A DNA stretch of 5,637 bases from Verrucomicrobiota bacterium (lineage in GTDB: Bacteria > Verrucomicrobiota > Verrucomicrobiia > Chthoniobacterales > UBA10450), in the NCBI GenBank assembly GCA_003221375.1, contig QHRI01000169.1:1-5637 (forward strand), read 5' to 3'. How positions within the stretch are numbered: position 1 is the first letter of the stretch; each line of letters begins with the position of its first letter. The position numbers and the translations under genes were made by a program. The notes below the pieces were generated by a model. It saw only the letters and a list, made by a program, of their open reading frames with translations, made no database searches and had not been told where the DNA came from. Below are positions 1-5,573 of the stretch, in pieces.

Positions 1-276
1 GATGAAGCGACGAAATTTTTCCAGGAAAACTGTTATTATGAGGAAAAGCCCGCGCGTCAGGAAGCAATGCGTGGTACGTACGATCCAGGTTATCTCAATT
101 ATACCCTTGGCAAATTGCAGATTTTGAAACTGCGCGACGATTACAAAGCGCAGCAGGGTGATGATTTCTCACTGCAAAAATTTCATAACGAACTGCTCAA
201 TCACGGCATGCCGCCCATCCGTCTCCTTCGTGAAATCATGCTTAAAGATCAAAGCAAGTGGGACCAGGTGCTCTAA
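1..276 (+). CDS. DUF885 family protein, C-terminal end (5' truncated)
   Basis: The frame is open from base 1 and ends at TAA 274-276, giving the last 91 residues of a larger protein. The segment GTYDPGYLNYTLGKLQILKL (residues 25-44), followed by G53, FSLQKFHNELLNHG (56-69) and PPIRLLREIML (71-81), is the characteristic end of the DUF885 family. These are large, often exported or lipid-anchored proteins of about 550-600 residues. From memory the family carries a zinc-peptidase-like HExxPGH motif, which would lie upstream of this window, so catalysis cannot be judged here. The ATG at 67 is internal and is not the start, because conserved family sequence continues upstream of it. The gene converges on the SDR gene with about 40 bases between the two stops. 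No clear terminator hairpin is seen in that gap. Family assignment is fairly sure; substrate is unknown. Confidence 0.82.
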   Translation, partial: DEATKFFQENCYYEEKPARQEAMRGTYDPGYLNYTLGKLQILKLRDDYKAQQGDDFSLQKFHNELLNHGMPPIRLLREIMLKDQSKWDQVL

Positions 277-316
277 TTTTCTTCCTCTTCCTCTCATTCC
301 TGCGAGCTCGAACTCC

Positions 317-1009
317 TCACCACGGGATTTCTTTTCGATCGCGCAAGAATATCCCAGTGAGCTTCTGTGGCGCATCGGCAGCAAGCCAGACAATCGTGTC
401 CGCGCCTTCCTCCACTGAGCGGGTAGCGCCCTGCCCGCCCATGTCCGTGCGTACCCAGCCGGGGCAAACCGAATTTATCGCAAACTTCGGCAACGCAGTG
501 GCGAGCTGCGAGGTAACGCCGTTGAGGGCAGTTTTCGAAATGCAGTAGGCCGGCGACCAACCATCAGCGCCGCCGGTCAACTGTCCGCCGCCACTCGAGA
601 CATTGATCACGCGCGGCGCTTTGCTTTTTCTGAGCAAGGGTACGAACGCGCGCGTTACACGCAATGCGCCCAGCGTATTTGTCTCGAGCGTCTTTCGCAA
701 TAGCTCGTCACTGATCTCCAGAATTGAATTGTCTCCATCGACAATGATCCCTGCGTTGTTCACCAGCACGTCCAAATGATCGGCGGATTTTGCAAACTCA
801 CGCGCCGCGGCGGTAACGCTTGCATTATCTACGACATCGATCTTCAGAAAGGTCGCTTTCCCTCTGTTCTTCCCGATCTCATCCACAGCCTTGAGGCCGG
901 CTTCGGGATTCCGTGCGCCGATGAACACATGAAATCCCTTTCCTGCAAGCTGACGCGCGACCTCGTAACCAATTCCTTTGTTCGCTCCCGTGACGAGTGC
1001 TGTCTTCAT
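317..1009 (-). CDS. Short-chain dehydrogenase/reductase, carbonyl-reductase-like
   Basis: This is a complete classical SDR of 230 residues, predicted to be a soluble cytoplasmic NAD(P)(H)-dependent oxidoreductase. The Rossmann glycine motif TGANKGIG is at residues 7-14. R33 after beta-2 (GAR) suggests NADPH preference. NNAG is at 84-87. The catalytic set is N111, S139 (in NVSS), Y155 and K159 (YCISK). The PGWVRTDM segment at 183-190 and the C-terminal RDRKEIPW match the carbonyl-reductase/PTCR-like subgroup. All key residues are present, so the enzyme should be active; its natural substrate cannot be read from sequence. The ATG overlaps the upstream rmuC stop as ATGA (1009-1006), so the gene is probably translationally coupled to rmuC and lacks its own promoter. 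It ends facing the DUF885 gene. Family call is very secure, physiological role unknown. Confidence 0.95.
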   Translation of the reverse strand: MKTALVTGANKGIGYEVARQLAGKGFHVFIGARNPEAGLKAVDEIGKNRGKATFLKIDVVDNASVTAAAREFAKSADHLDVLVNNAGIIVDGDNSILEISDELLRKTLETNTLGALRVTRAFVPLLRKSKAPRVINVSSGGGQLTGGADGWSPAYCISKTALNGVTSQLATALPKFAINSVCPGWVRTDMGGQGATRSVEEGADTIVWLAADAPQKLTGIFLRDRKEIPW

Positions 1010-2226
1010 ATTCGATCGTTCCGCTGCTCCTCGATTTCCCGCGCAGCATTCTCGCTCATTTCGGGAAGTAACTCCGGAGCTTGAATATCACGCGTGATCT
1101 GGTCCACTTCGTCTAACGGGCGAATATCTACTCCCATTGCCCCGGCCCCGAGCTCGCTGAATTTTCGGGCAGTGACGAAAACTCTCGTCTCAATATTTCC
1201 GGCGACTTTGTTGAAAGCGTTGACACATGCATTGAGACTGCGGCCAAGACTCGAGAAATGGCCACCCATGTCGGAAAGACGCTTGTAAAGTTCGGCACCG
1301 AGCTGTCTGACGGCCAGTTCGTTTTGAGCAAGCTTTTCTTGGTTCCAGCCATAAGCGACCGCACGCAGCAGTGCGATAAGCGTAGTCGGTGTCGCAAGAA
1401 TAACCTTCCTGTCGGCGCCAAATTCGATAAGTAATGGATCGCGCTCTAACGCTGCACTGAAGAACACTTCACCGGGCAGGAACAAGACGACAAACTCTGG
1501 AGTCGTGGGGAATTGTGCCCAGTATCCTTTCCGCGAAAGCTCTTCGATGTGACTGCGCACCTGCATGGCGTGTTGTCGCAACCGACTTATTCGTGAATCC
1601 TCGTCTGGAGCTTCAAGCGCTTCGAGATAGGCATTCAACGGCGTTTTGGAATCGATCACTATTGTTTTTCCCCCTGGTAGAGAAACAATGAGATCAGGCC
1701 GCACCCGTCCCTCGTCCGTCGTAAGAGTTTGCTGTTCGATAAAATCGCAATGGTCAACCATTCCAGCGAGTTCAACGACACGACGCAATTGCACTTCGCC
1801 CCAGCGTCCACGAACAATCGGCGAGCGCAGCGCTTGAACCAACTTTCCAGTTTCAGCGTGCAGGTAGTTCTGAGTTTCTGCGAGCGAGCGAACTTGTTCC
1901 ATTAACGAGGCGTACGCGCCGGTCCGCGCTTTTTCCAAATCCTGAATTTTTGCGTCGAGTTTATCCAACGATTCACGGACCGGTTTCACCAGTTCACCAA
2001 TCGCGGATTGTCGTTTCTCTAGATCGCTAGCGACGGACCCTTGTGCTTTTTCAAGTTCACCTTTAGCAAATTCTACGAACGTCTTGCTGTTGTTCTGCAG
2101 AATATCCAAAGAGAGCGATTTAAAATGCTCCGACATTTGAGTCTTCGTCTGGCGAGCGAGAAAAAGCGCTACACCCAAGCCAAGCACAAATGCAATTGCG
2201 ATGAGGATATAAGCCAACTGAGTCAC
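1006..2226 (-). CDS. rmuC: RmuC-like DNA recombination protein
   Basis: The 406-residue protein has the RmuC architecture. A single N-terminal membrane segment (about residues 4-24) is followed by a charged coiled coil (about 28-130). The conserved core starts with RGRWGEVQLRRVVELAGM (139-156). RPDLIV (176-181) and IDSK (191-194) are the D...DxK arrangement expected of a PD-(D/E)XK-type nuclease fold. FVVLFLPGE (245-253) and ATPTTLIALLRAVAYGW (278-294) are further family signatures. E. coli RmuC has about 475 residues, so this is a compact full-length member. RmuC limits inversions at short inverted repeats in E. coli and has been linked to anti-mobile-element nuclease activity; biochemistry here is inferred. 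The start is GTG 2226-2224: an in-frame TGA at 2235-2233 rules out extension, and the membrane segment begins right after. The stop overlaps the SDR start. A tiny ORF may precede it through a GTGA overlap. Confidence 0.95.
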   Translation of the reverse strand: MTQLAYILIAIAFVLGLGVALFLARQTKTQMSEHFKSLSLDILQNNSKTFVEFAKGELEKAQGSVASDLEKRQSAIGELVKPVRESLDKLDAKIQDLEKARTGAYASLMEQVRSLAETQNYLHAETGKLVQALRSPIVRGRWGEVQLRRVVELAGMVDHCDFIEQQTLTTDEGRVRPDLIVSLPGGKTIVIDSKTPLNAYLEALEAPDEDSRISRLRQHAMQVRSHIEELSRKGYWAQFPTTPEFVVLFLPGEVFFSAALERDPLLIEFGADRKVILATPTTLIALLRAVAYGWNQEKLAQNELAVRQLGAELYKRLSDMGGHFSSLGRSLNACVNAFNKVAGNIETRVFVTARKFSELGAGAMGVDIRPLDEVDQITRDIQAPELLPEMSENAAREIEEQRNDRI

Positions 2227-2276
2227 GGTGTGTCAGGCCCGCGATTACGGCGGGTCACGATTTTCGGGTTAGCCAT
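2223..2276 (-). CDS. Possible 17-residue leader ORF coupled to rmuC
   Basis: Too short for ordinary gene calling. ATG at 2276-2274 opens a frame encoding MANPKIVTRRNRGPDTP. It stops at TGA 2225-2223, which overlaps the rmuC GTG start as GTGA. An AGGAG lies at 2296-2292, 15 bases before the ATG, which is longer than the usual spacing. The peptide is basic and matches no family I recognise. The rmuC GTG start has no strong Shine-Dalgarno of its own, so translation of this frame could deliver ribosomes to it. A chance ORF remains quite possible. Confidence 0.3.
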   Translation of the reverse strand: MANPKIVTRRNRGPDTP

Positions 2277-2314
2277 TTTCTTAGCTCAAATCTCCTGAAT
2301 ATTAACTAATTGAA

Positions 2315-2342
2315 AGATTCCTCGACTTCGCTCGGAATGACA
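2315..2342. repeat. Short dispersed hairpin repeat
   Basis: On the + strand the unit starts AGATTCCTCGACTTCGCTCG and ends GAATGAC. ATTC and GAAT at its ends, plus the inner CGA and TCG, can pair as an imperfect hairpin around CTTCGC. Two further copies occur at 5574-5637. It sits in the gap between the receptor stop (2350) and the rmuC start (2226). On the minus strand the hairpin is followed by CTTTC, so it could act as a weak terminator behind the receptor. I know such repeats from intergenic regions of soil bacterial genomes, but no search was run. Confidence 0.7.
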
Positions 2343-2349
2343 AGAGCCA

Positions 2350-3819
2350 CTAGAACCGCACCTTTACACCGCCATACGCGGCGCGGCCGAGCGCAGGGAA
2401 ACCGAACACTTCCGAGTAATGTTCGTTCGCCAGGTTGTCGATCCGGCCGAAGATCGACAAATGCGGATTCACTTCATATTCCGCTGCAATGTTCACGAAG
2501 CTATAATCTTCGATGTCGAAGTTTGCGGCGCCGAAGTTCAATTCCTCTCGCGCGTTTACGAACTTTGCTTCAACCACGGTCCGCAGTTTCTTCCACCAAA
2601 GATATGAAGCTGAAACGTAAACTTCGTTGCGTGGCCGCCGGGGCAAACGCGAGCCGGTCGGTTGCGATATGTCCGAGTCGTCGGTTTTTTCCGCTTCAAG
2701 ATAAGTGTAGCTGGCGGTGAAAATAAGATTCGCAATCGGTTGCGCGCGCAGTTCAGCTTCCAGCCCCTGAGTTTCGGCTGCGCCGAGGTTGAGTGTCTGA
2801 AAAAGACCATTGGATCCAATCGCGTTCGACAGGTCGTTGTGAAAATACGTCAGGCCAAAAGCCACTCGGTTCTGCCAAAGGTCTTGCCTGATACCAATGT
2901 CCCAGCCGAGATCATGCTCGGGTTTCAATCCGAAATTGTTTCCGAAAATTTTGTCCTGACTGCTTGGCGGACTGAATCCGGTCGCCACACTGGAGTGGAA
3001 CGTCGTGTTTGTCCTGTCGATCCTGTAGCTGCCTGCAACGCGATAAGTCCAGACCCCGCCGAACTGATTGAAATGATCGAACCGGCCACCAGCAACGAAG
3101 ATCAAGTTTTCGATTGGCGTCAGTGTCGCCTGCAAAAATCCGGCGACCTCTTCGGTGTGATCGCTCACAAAGGTCGGTTGCGGGCCGAAAATTTGGAGAA
3201 CAAACGGACGCTCCTGCCCGGCATTAACGCGACTATAAAAGAAACCTGAAGTCAGCGTGAGCCATGAGGTTGGACGCAAATCATTTTGGTAATCAACTTG
3301 CGTGCGCTCAAAAAGAGCCCGCGTTGGACCGACAAAGCCGTCCTGGTTCGGATCGTTTATTTGCCGCTCGTGATCATAACTGACGATGAGTTTGTGATTC
3401 CACCACTCAGTCGGCTTCCAATCGATGTGAGGGCCGACCAACCAACGCTCCGTGAGAAAGTGGTCAATCGGGCGTGGATCGAAGATCGTGTTTGGATTTC
3501 CGCTGTCGCTGACTGAATAAGTGAACAAACTGCCGATCCGCAGTTGTTCGTTAGGCGACCAGCCGAGGTCGGTAATCGCAGCCGTGTTGCGGTAATTATT
3601 GTTCGGCCGCGTGTTGTCTGTGTCGAGGCGGCTCGCGCCGACTGAATAATCAAAGTCGCCGATCTTGCCGTCGCTCTGAGTCCATTCGCGGAAAGTGTCG
3701 TACGATCCGCCTTCAGCGGCGACCGTGGCACCTGGCGTTCCTGTACCTTGTTTGGTGAAAATTTGGATAACGCCTGCGAGGGCACGTGGCCCGTACAAGG
3801 TGCTCTGCGGCCCACGCAC
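2350..3819 (-). CDS. TonB-dependent receptor, end of plug and beta-barrel (3' fragment of the broken gene)
   Basis: This open frame of 489 codons begins at GTG 3819, which is really the second valine of the plug motif VVRGPQSTLYG, not a natural start. RGPQSTLYGPRALAGVIQIF (2-21) is the last part of the plug. The rest is a typical 22-strand barrel, with alternating hydrophobic and aromatic strands and loops rich in N, D and G. The C-terminus GRAAYGGVKVRF ends in phenylalanine, the signal recognised by the BAM complex. There is no signal peptide, so this piece translated alone would not reach the outer membrane. A hairpin repeat lies immediately downstream. The barrel frame itself is intact to its stop. 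Confidence 0.85.
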   Translation of the reverse strand: MRGPQSTLYGPRALAGVIQIFTKQGTGTPGATVAAEGGSYDTFREWTQSDGKIGDFDYSVGASRLDTDNTRPNNNYRNTAAITDLGWSPNEQLRIGSLFTYSVSDSGNPNTIFDPRPIDHFLTERWLVGPHIDWKPTEWWNHKLIVSYDHERQINDPNQDGFVGPTRALFERTQVDYQNDLRPTSWLTLTSGFFYSRVNAGQERPFVLQIFGPQPTFVSDHTEEVAGFLQATLTPIENLIFVAGGRFDHFNQFGGVWTYRVAGSYRIDRTNTTFHSSVATGFSPPSSQDKIFGNNFGLKPEHDLGWDIGIRQDLWQNRVAFGLTYFHNDLSNAIGSNGLFQTLNLGAAETQGLEAELRAQPIANLIFTASYTYLEAEKTDDSDISQPTGSRLPRRPRNEVYVSASYLWWKKLRTVVEAKFVNAREELNFGAANFDIEDYSFVNIAAEYEVNPHLSIFGRIDNLANEHYSEVFGFPALGRAAYGGVKVRF

Positions 3820-4330
3820 AACCGAGCAACACCTGCGTGTGTTCGCTGCGCAATCCGCGGGTGAAAACAGACGTCAACTGACCGGCTGTTCCGGTCTGAA
3901 CAACGGAGAGGCCCGGTACTTCACGAAGCGCATCGCTGATGCGCTCGATTTGTTTTTGCTCGAAATCTTCCGAAGTAATCACGCTCACGCTGGCTGGCGA
4001 TAGTTCGAGCGGAATATCGAACCGCGTTGCAGTCACAACGATCGGCTCGGCTTCCAGTTCGCTCGGCGACGGAATCGGCGTCGGTTCCTGAGCGTGCGCT
4101 CCCGAAATCACGACCGCAAGCGAGAAACACGCGAGCGGATAATGCATCCGTCTCGGCTGTTGGCGAGCGCGTCTCGCGATCATGCACTTTTCTTGTCCTA
4201 CGCTTTTGGACGAGACTCTTGTATTGAGAAAAGGCTGTTTCGGCGCGACGCCAAAAGTCCGAACCGGACTGGCGTTAACACGCGGGACGCATGCGCTACC
4301 CCAAGTAAACCAAACTAGACGATTTTGCAT
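3713..4330 (-). CDS. TonB-dependent receptor, signal peptide and first half of plug (5' fragment of the broken gene)
   Basis: Numbering is from ATG 4330. The chosen start has a GGAGG Shine-Dalgarno (4344-4340) nine bases upstream. Residues 1-49 are unlike any receptor and are partly encoded by a repeat element. A good signal peptide follows: an arginine-rich n-region (50-61), a hydrophobic core (66-78) and an AHA|Q cleavage site (80/81). ATG 4183 (residue 50) or ATG 4147 (residue 62) would place this signal peptide at the N-terminus and are serious alternatives, though their ribosome sites are weak. EPIVVTATR (95-103) is TonB-box-like. VSVITSEDF, ISDALREVPGLSV and GQLTSVFTRGLRSEHTQVLL (150-169) are plug motifs. 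From residue 170 the frame is foreign and runs 36 more residues to the stop, so the product would be a truncated plug. Confidence 0.7.
   Translation of the reverse strand: MQNRLVWFTWGSACVPRVNASPVRTFGVAPKQPFLNTRVSSKSVGQEKCMIARRARQQPRRMHYPLACFSLAVVISGAHAQEPTPIPSPSELEAEPIVVTATRFDIPLELSPASVSVITSEDFEQKQIERISDALREVPGLSVVQTGTAGQLTSVFTRGLRSEHTQVLLGCAWAAEHLVRATCPRRRYPNFHQTRYRNARCHGRR
4231..4302. repeat. Structured repeat, copy B (inside the receptor 5' region)
   Basis: Its centre is a strong inverted repeat: ACGCC 4248-4252 and AGTCCG 4256-4261 pair with CGGACT 4265-4270 and GGCGT 4271-4275 around an AAC loop. A second small hairpin, GGCG/CGCC, lies at 4242-4252. The segment ends in GCGCTAC. The core 4256-4274 matches 4478-4496 of copy A except for one base pair, C-G here and T-A there. 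Edges are approximate. If translation begins at 4330 this repeat is read through in frame before the signal peptide. Confidence 0.6.
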
Positions 4331-4371
4331 AACAAGTTTCCTCCAACTCAACTCCGAGAGTTGGACTTGTT
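4328..4371 (-). promoter_or_regulatory. Hairpin partly sequestering a strong ribosome binding site; candidate riboswitch expression platform
   Basis: On the minus strand AACAAGT (4371-4365) pairs with ACTTGTT (4337-4331), and CCAACTC (4364-4358) pairs with GAGTTGG (4349-4343). The loop is eight bases and there is a five-base bulge on the 3' side. The GGAGG Shine-Dalgarno (4344-4340) has its first two bases in the upper stem and the rest in the bulge. ATG 4330-4328 follows directly. Such burying of the ribosome site is how many cobalamin riboswitches block translation. The aptamer ends about 160 bases upstream, so the link between the two is inferred. Confidence 0.55.
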
Positions 4372-4411
4372 AGGCCGTCGTAGGACGTTGCCGGATCGTC
4401 CAGCTCTCATT

Positions 4412-4435
4412 CTTCTTTTTGCGAAGAAGTTTTTT
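4412..4435 (+). terminator. Weak terminator-like hairpin on the + strand
   Basis: CTTCTT (4412-4417) pairs with AAGAAG (4424-4429) around a six-base loop, followed by six T residues (4430-4435). It reads as a Rho-independent terminator only on the + strand, where no gene is seen upstream. The stem is short and AT-rich. It may be chance, or it may end antisense transcription through the receptor leader. Confidence 0.25.
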
Positions 4436-4445
4436 CGGTCTGCGT

Positions 4446-4514
4446 TGTAGCCGGGATTGTTGATCCCGGCCGCCGCGAGTCTGAACCAGACTGGCGGTTC
4501 TGATCGCGGCTACA
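4446..4514. repeat. Structured cloverleaf-like repeat, copy A
   Basis: TGTAGCC (4446-4452) pairs with GGCTACA (4508-4514) and encloses two arms. Arm 1 is GCCGGGAT (4450-4457) with ATCCCGGC (4463-4470). Arm 2 is GCCGCGA (4472-4478) with TCGCGGC (4504-4510), capped by AGTCTG (4478-4483) and CAGACT (4487-4492) around AAC. Some of these stems share bases and would compete. The element lies between the riboswitch aptamer and the ribosome-site hairpin. It encodes nothing evident and belongs to the same family as copy B. Confidence 0.7.
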
Positions 4515-4530
4515 GCCGAATGAGATGGAC

Positions 4531-4720
4531 CGGACAAATATTCTGGCTCCTGGCTTTGTTCCGGCAGCCGCCGAAATCACCTTCTTCCCGCCTTCACCCC
4601 CGACTTTCAGGGATTGGTCCAATTGGGAAGTCGTATCCAGTTACAGCAGCGCAACTGCTCCCGATTCGCACGGGATTTCTTGCGCCGATCCACTTTTCCA
4701 AGCTCGCAAAGAACTGGATT
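4531..4720 (-). promoter_or_regulatory. Cobalamin (B12) riboswitch aptamer
   Basis: Reading the minus strand, AATCCCGTGCGAATCGGGAG (4677-4658) followed by CAGTTGCGCTGCTGTAAC (4657-4640) lines up closely with the core of the E. coli btuB leader, which has the pattern GAATCC.GTGCGAATC.GGAGC then GCGC.GC.GTAA. CGGGAAG (4590-4584) fits the family's GGGAAG segment. AGCCAGAATATTTGTC (4548-4533) fits the 3' box AGCCAGAAGACCTGCC with several C-to-T changes. TTTGCG/CGCAAG (about 4710-4679) can form the P2 stem. The usual GGGAA is AGAAA here, an uncommon variant, and P1 is not obvious, so the edges are approximate. Binding of adenosylcobalamin or a related corrinoid would normally repress the downstream receptor, probably at translation. 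Its place ahead of a BtuB-like gene strongly supports the call. Confidence 0.87.
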
Positions 4721-4765
4721 GAGAAGTAGCGGCTTGCGTTCAGCGCTGCAAGAATTATTTCAGAT

Positions 4766-5488
4766 TTATCTTGCCCGTTCGGACACGAACCTTCGACCAA
4801 GTGCAACAATCGAGCCTTGAGTCGAAAGGGCTTCCTCCTGCTTGGCAAACGCCTGCAAGATCGCGTCGCGTTTCTCTGTCGTGCTTATCGCGCTGGCAGC
4901 GTACCGAAAATAGTACGCGGCCTGCTCTCTGATCACGGGACCAAACACGTTTTCGAGTTGAGCGTCGATTTCGGCAGCTGTGTGTAAGTCGCTCTCGTGA
5001 TTTTCTCGCCACGCTTTCATCGTGGCAGTTTTTGACAATATCGTCTTCAGAACCTCGCCGCTTACAGCAAGCGATCCTGTCGTTTCGAGCAACCGGAGCG
5101 TGCTCGTAAACCAACGCAACGTTTTCTCGTCGGCAGACTCATACGCGAAATCCTCCACAATGACCCGCCCGCCCTCCACCAGGCTGTTCGTCGCGTGCTT
5201 TATCGATTCGTCCAGCGGATGAATGTGATGTAGCGAGCGAGTGAACAAGACAGCATCGAAGCAGCCCTTATCAAAATCCGGCCAAGTAGCGACGTGCGCA
5301 TCTGCACCGAGGCTCCGCGCAGCGGCGATGGACTCGGGATCGCTGTCAATGGCGACGACGGCATGCCCATCCTCCGACAAGCGCGCCGCCAACTCGCCCG
5401 TTCCACAACCGACTTCGAGAATGCGTCGGCATTCAGAAGGGAGGAATTGTTTAATAAAATCGTAGGTATAACGCGTTTCGAACCGCAT
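4766..5488 (-). CDS. Class I SAM-dependent methyltransferase
   Basis: This is a complete 240-residue protein with a Methyltransf_11/25-type Rossmann fold in its first half. Motif I ILEVGCGTGELA is at residues 23-34. The acidic D48 at the end of beta-2 (VVAID) should bind the SAM ribose. Motif FDAVLFTRSLHHIHPL (77-92) is the usual post-motif segment in which SLHH flanks the active site, and VEGGRVIVEDF (104-114) is beta-5. The second half (about 120-240) is helical and family-unspecific, so the methyl acceptor (small molecule or other) cannot be told. The start is ATG 5488 with a GGGAG at 5508-5504, 15 bases upstream, so the ribosome site is mediocre. It lies upstream of the riboswitch on the same strand. 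A shared function with the B12 receptor is not supported by any motif. Confidence 0.9.
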   Translation of the reverse strand: MRFETRYTYDFIKQFLPSECRRILEVGCGTGELAARLSEDGHAVVAIDSDPESIAAARSLGADAHVATWPDFDKGCFDAVLFTRSLHHIHPLDESIKHATNSLVEGGRVIVEDFAYESADEKTLRWFTSTLRLLETTGSLAVSGEVLKTILSKTATMKAWRENHESDLHTAAEIDAQLENVFGPVIREQAAYYFRYAASAISTTEKRDAILQAFAKQEEALSTQGSIVALGRRFVSERAR

Positions 5489-5539
5489 CTTTCCGCATTC
5501 TAACTCCCTGCTTGCGCTTCCCGCTTCAAGATTTATCTA

Positions 5540-5553
5540 ATCAGGCGACTGAT
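5540..5553. promoter_or_regulatory. Small palindrome upstream of the methyltransferase
   Basis: ATCAG (5540-5544) and CTGAT (5549-5553) form a perfect inverted repeat with a four-base spacer, 52 bases before the methyltransferase ATG. An AT-rich TTAGATAAAT on the minus strand just downstream could be a -10 region. The site could be an operator, but a palindrome of this size also arises by chance. Confidence 0.25.
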
Positions 5554-5573
5554 AATGCCGACCATTCGTCGTT

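Larger units (their letters stand above)
2350..4330 (-). pseudogene. btuB: BtuB-like TonB-dependent receptor, broken by an out-of-frame deletion
   Basis: The plug (frame from 4330) and barrel (frame from 3819) together make one TonB-dependent outer-membrane receptor. These import large scarce nutrients with energy from TonB-ExbB-ExbD. The upstream cobalamin riboswitch and plug motifs such as GTAGQLTSVFTRG point to vitamin B12 or another corrinoid as substrate. The frames meet at about 3822/3823, where CTC G is followed directly by GTT GTG CGT GGG. In intact relatives the VLL is followed by DG, about 27 residues of plug, and then VVRGPQSTLYG. That stretch is absent and the join is out of frame, consistent with a deletion of 3n+2 bases (about 83). 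Joined lengths plus the missing part give about 640-690 residues depending on start, against 614 for E. coli BtuB. An assembly error at this point cannot be excluded. Function as it stands is probably lost. Confidence 0.8.

Noticed and set aside
277..316. Bidirectional terminator between the DUF885 and SDR genes
   Set aside because: The gap is pyrimidine-rich and contains only the short palindrome CGAGCTCG. No stem-loop with a T-tract is seen on either strand.
2310..2720. 136-codon open frame on the + strand
   Set aside because: Its product is rich in arginine and serine with no domain, and it lies opposite the receptor 3' end and the dispersed repeat.
2662..3249. 195-codon open frame on the + strand
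   Set aside because: It lies wholly antisense to the receptor barrel, whose sequence is clearly beta-barrel-like and ends in a BAM signal. The + strand translation shows no family motif, so it is a shadow frame.
4407..4622. 71-codon open frame on the minus strand
   Set aside because: It runs through the 3' half of the riboswitch and copy A of the structured repeat. The conserved RNA elements explain this sequence better than coding does.
4733..4752. Hairpin CTTGC/GCAAG just past the methyltransferase stop as a terminator
   Set aside because: The stem is only five base pairs with a ten-base loop, and no T-tract follows it on the minus strand.
4457..4848. Several overlapping + and - strand frames of 65-90 codons in the leader
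   Set aside because: They overlap one another and the riboswitch, have no recognisable motifs, and lack consistent ribosome sites.
4755..5114. 119-codon minus-strand frame inside the methyltransferase gene
   Set aside because: It is an alternate frame of a gene with clear SAM-binding motifs, and its own product is arginine- and cysteine-rich with no domain.
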